Part shown: in pieces, positions 14,752 to 15,993 of the stretch
Layout: each line of letters starts with the position of its first letter
Position numbering within the stretch: the stretch's first letter is position 1
From: Dehalococcoidia bacterium
GTDB lineage: Bacteria; Chloroflexota; Dehalococcoidia; Dehalococcoidales; UBA1222
Reading direction: 5' to 3'
Length of the DNA: 15,993 nucleotides
NCBI GenBank assembly: GCA_009783135.1
Contig: WRHS01000027.1
Span: 1-15,993 of the forward strand
Notes under the pieces: generated by a model
The model's database searches: none
Seen by the model: the letters and a program-made list of their open reading frames with translations, nothing else
Told to the model about the DNA's origin: nothing
Position numbers and translations under genes: made by a program

Positions 14752-15339
14752 ATGAGTGTAATAGAACTGCTTCTTATCTCTGTCGGGCTTTCAATGGATG
14801 CTTTTGCGGCGGCAATATGCATTGGCTTGGCTGCGGGCAAAAAACGTGTGTCCAAAGCGCTGATGGTCGGCTTGTACTTCGGTGTTTTTCAGACTGTTAT
14901 GCCATTAATCGGTTATTTTATGGCGTCTCTGTTTGCCGAAAAGATTACAGCGTTTGATCACTGGGTGGCATTTGTTCTACTGGGCTTTCTTGGCGGCAAA
15001 ATGATACTGATGAGCCTTAAGCGTGATGGTGAGCCTGTCATACAACGGGCAGGCGAAAGGGATGATACCATGAGACCGGCGCAAATGCTGCCTTTGGCGA
15101 TTGCCACAAGCATTGATGCTTTGGCTGTGGGGGTGTCATTTGCCTTTTTGCAGGTCAGTATTCTTTCGGCTGTTGTATTAATCGGGTGCATTACATTTGC
15201 GTTTTCGGCTTTTGGGGTTATGGTGGGGAATATGTTCGGCGTGAGATTCAAGCCGAAGGCTGAACTGGTCGGTGGAATCATTTTGGTATTGCTCGGAATT
15301 AAGATATTGCTTGAGCACATGAATGTCATTAGTTTTTGA
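14752..15339 (+). CDS. mntP: Manganese efflux pump MntP
   Basis: Small inner-membrane exporter that lowers cytoplasmic Mn2+. The protein has about six hydrophobic segments and two related motifs: GLSMDAFAAAICIGL (D16) and IATSIDALAVGVSFAFL (D122). These acidic residues lie in membrane segments and correspond to residues important in E. coli MntP. In-frame starts exist at TTG 14740, ATG 14749 and ATG 14752. I chose 14752 because GAG lies 7 nt upstream and because D16 then has the same number as in E. coli. That gives 195 residues. The 84-bp gap after mutM contains a small TTACC/GGTAA hairpin (14691-14703) but no recognisable yybP-ykoY manganese riboswitch. It probably shares the polA-mutM transcript. 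Confidence 0.92.
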   Translation: MSVIELLLISVGLSMDAFAAAICIGLAAGKKRVSKALMVGLYFGVFQTVMPLIGYFMASLFAEKITAFDHWVAFVLLGFLGGKMILMSLKRDGEPVIQRAGERDDTMRPAQMLPLAIATSIDALAVGVSFAFLQVSILSAVVLIGCITFAFSAFGVMVGNMFGVRFKPKAELVGGIILVLLGIKILLEHMNVISF

Positions 15340-15383
15340 GCCTGTAAGGAGCATCGTTAAAGTAAAACTCCTCCCGTAATCTT

Positions 15384-15412
15384 TTGAGTTGCATACCCTG
15401 TTATGATATAGT
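15384..15412 (+). promoter_or_regulatory. Promoter of tRNA-Ser
   Basis: TTGAGT (15384-15389) and TATAGT (15407-15412) are separated by exactly 17 nt. They lie about 16 nt before the first base of the tRNA, which fits a short 5' leader. Confidence 0.6.
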
Positions 15413-15428
15413 AGTGCATACCAAACTG

Positions 15429-15520
15429 GGGGGGATCGCATAGTGGCCTAGTGCGGGCGCCTGCTAAGCGCTTGCCTCGCGTGAGCGGGGTCGTGGGTTC
15501 GAATCCCACTCCCTCCGCCA
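15429..15520 (+). tRNA. tRNA-Ser, anticodon GCT
   Basis: A 92-nt class II tRNA that folds fully. The acceptor stem GGGGGGA/TCCCTCC has one G-T pair at 3-70. The D arm is GCA/TGC, and the anticodon arm GGCGC/GCGCT has loop CTGCTAA. The long variable arm CCTCGC/GCGGGG has loop GTGA. The T arm is GTGGG/CCCAC with loop TTCGAAT. G is the discriminator and CCA is encoded. It reads AGC and AGT serine codons. Its 3' end abuts a mobile-element remnant. Confidence 0.96.
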
Positions 15521-15567
15521 GTTCATAAAGAGCCAGTTTGATTTTCGTCTTTTCAAAGCTGGCGGAG
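15513..15567. repeat. Nested inverted repeats linking the tRNA 3' end with downstream DNA
   Basis: Inner pair: GCCAGTTTGA (15532-15541) with TCAAAGCTGGC (15553-15563), one bulged base. Read on the minus strand this hairpin is followed by TCTTT and could terminate the recombinase gene. Outer pair: CTCCGCCAG (15513-15521, the tRNA 3' end) with CTGGCGGAG (15559-15567), a perfect 9 bp. The two pairings share bases and exclude each other. Confidence 0.5.
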
Positions 15568-15568
15568 C

Positions 15569-15674
15569 CTAGTTTAAGCTTATACACCCTACAAAGTTGT
15601 ACTTGATTTGTACTGTCTGTGTCCGAATACCGCATTCATCACTCTGTTCATGCACGCTCACTTGGTCAACAAGC
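15569..15674 (-). pseudogene. C-terminal remnant of a probable large serine recombinase
   Basis: The minus strand is open for 34 codons from the edge of the IS3-like element to a TAG at 15569-15571. Its reading, LVDQVSVHEQSDECGIRTQ followed by TVQIKYNFVG, resembles the extreme C-terminus of large serine recombinases of the DUF4368 type found in Firmicutes and Chloroflexota mobile elements (a VHE motif, then alternating residues ending in a YNFxG strand). Everything upstream has been replaced by the IS end at 15675. A terminator-like hairpin follows the stop. The fragment lies beside the 3' end of a tRNA, a classical island boundary. The assignment rests on a short stretch and recalled patterns. 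Confidence 0.5.
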
Positions 15675-15993
15675 TGACCTGACCCCCGAAAACTAGTCCA
15701 AAAGTAATGTTAGTACCAAGTAAGATAGTACAATAAATTGGGCTAAAAATGAAGGGGGGCATATGCCAAGGAAAGCAAATACACCGGAGCAGATCATCAG
15801 TAAGTTACGGCAAGCTGAAATCATGATGAATCAAGGCTCAACAGTTGCCGAAGTCTGCCGTAGGATAGAGGTTACAGACCAAACCTATTTCCGCTGGAGA
15901 AAAGAGTATGGCGGGATGAGAGTAGACCAAGCCAAACGGCTCAAAAGTCTGGAGGAAGAAAATATTCGTCTTAAGAAGTTGGTGGCGGATTTA
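15675..15993 (+). mobile_element. Left part of an IS3-family insertion sequence
   Basis: The probable left terminus is TGACCTGACCCCC at 15675-15687, which resembles terminal repeats of the IS407-type branch of IS3 and starts with the family TG. A TACAAT at 15729-15734 is a candidate -10 for the transposase. The element continues beyond the right edge, so the other end and target duplication cannot be checked. Confidence 0.75.
15763..15993 (+). CDS. IS3-family transposase OrfA (partial)
   Basis: DNA-binding first open reading frame of an IS3-family element; the catalytic OrfB, normally made by -1 frameshifting, would lie outside the window. The 77 visible codons encode a helix-turn-helix (NTPEQIISKLRQAEI, residues 6-20, then STVAEVCRRIEVTDQTYFRW at 26-45). 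The linker GGMRVDQAKRLKSLEEEN follows, then the start of the leucine zipper (IRLKKLVADL). The GGM-x-AKRLK-LE-EN pattern is typical of the IS407-like group. The ATG at 15763 has GGGGGG about 4 nt upstream. No frameshift is seen up to the edge. Confidence 0.88.
   Translation, partial: MPRKANTPEQIISKLRQAEIMMNQGSTVAEVCRRIEVTDQTYFRWRKEYGGMRVDQAKRLKSLEEENIRLKKLVADL

Noticed and set aside
15357..15635. A 92-codon minus-strand reading frame containing EGVGFEPTTPLTRG
   Set aside because: It is antisense to the tRNA-Ser; this peptide is a well-known artefact of translating tRNA complements.

Overview
The window is bacterial chromosome with two accessory patches. The backbone genes are housekeeping: tig (partial), aspS, fhs, gpsA, plsY, der, argF, polA, mutM, mntP and one tRNA-Ser. 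Several details recall Chloroflexota, perhaps Dehalococcoidia: GpsA has GTTSWG where GAGSWG is usual, PlsY has GSGRTGGTN where GSGNxGATN is usual, the formate-THF ligase is long, and base composition is intermediate. I hold this placement only moderately, because it rests on remembered family patterns and no search was possible.

Layout. Positions 1-2486 (minus): aspS then tig, 22 bp apart, read from a good promoter at 2520-2548. Positions 2655-4436 (plus): fhs, divergent from aspS. Positions 4437-6886: an accessory patch between the convergent fhs and gpsA genes. It holds a leader with an intrinsic terminator, an orphan mobC-like relaxosome gene, four closely spaced hairpins that could be an oriT, an orphan Imm26-like immunity gene, and a complete IS630-family element with matching ends and a TA duplication. 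Positions 6887-10978 (minus): argF, der, plsY and gpsA, tightly spaced and probably one operon. Positions 11094-15339 (plus): polA, mutM and mntP. Positions 15340-15993: tRNA-Ser(GCT) with its own promoter, then the last 34 codons of a probable large serine recombinase on the minus strand, cut off by the left end of an IS3-family element that runs out of the window.

How the genes relate. tig and aspS serve protein synthesis and folding; AspRS carries residues linked to non-discriminating enzymes, suggesting Asn-tRNA is made by amidation. fhs feeds formate into folate one-carbon metabolism. gpsA and plsY are successive steps of glycerophospholipid synthesis. der is a ribosome-assembly GTPase, and argF makes citrulline. 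polA and mutM act in DNA replication and repair. mntP exports manganese.

The most unusual material is the orphan mob/hairpin/immunity patch and the tRNA-proximal recombinase remnant. At the molecular level, Pol I has lost all four proofreading metal ligands, has Asp at the normally Glu steric-gate position, and may be translated from a leaderless mRNA.
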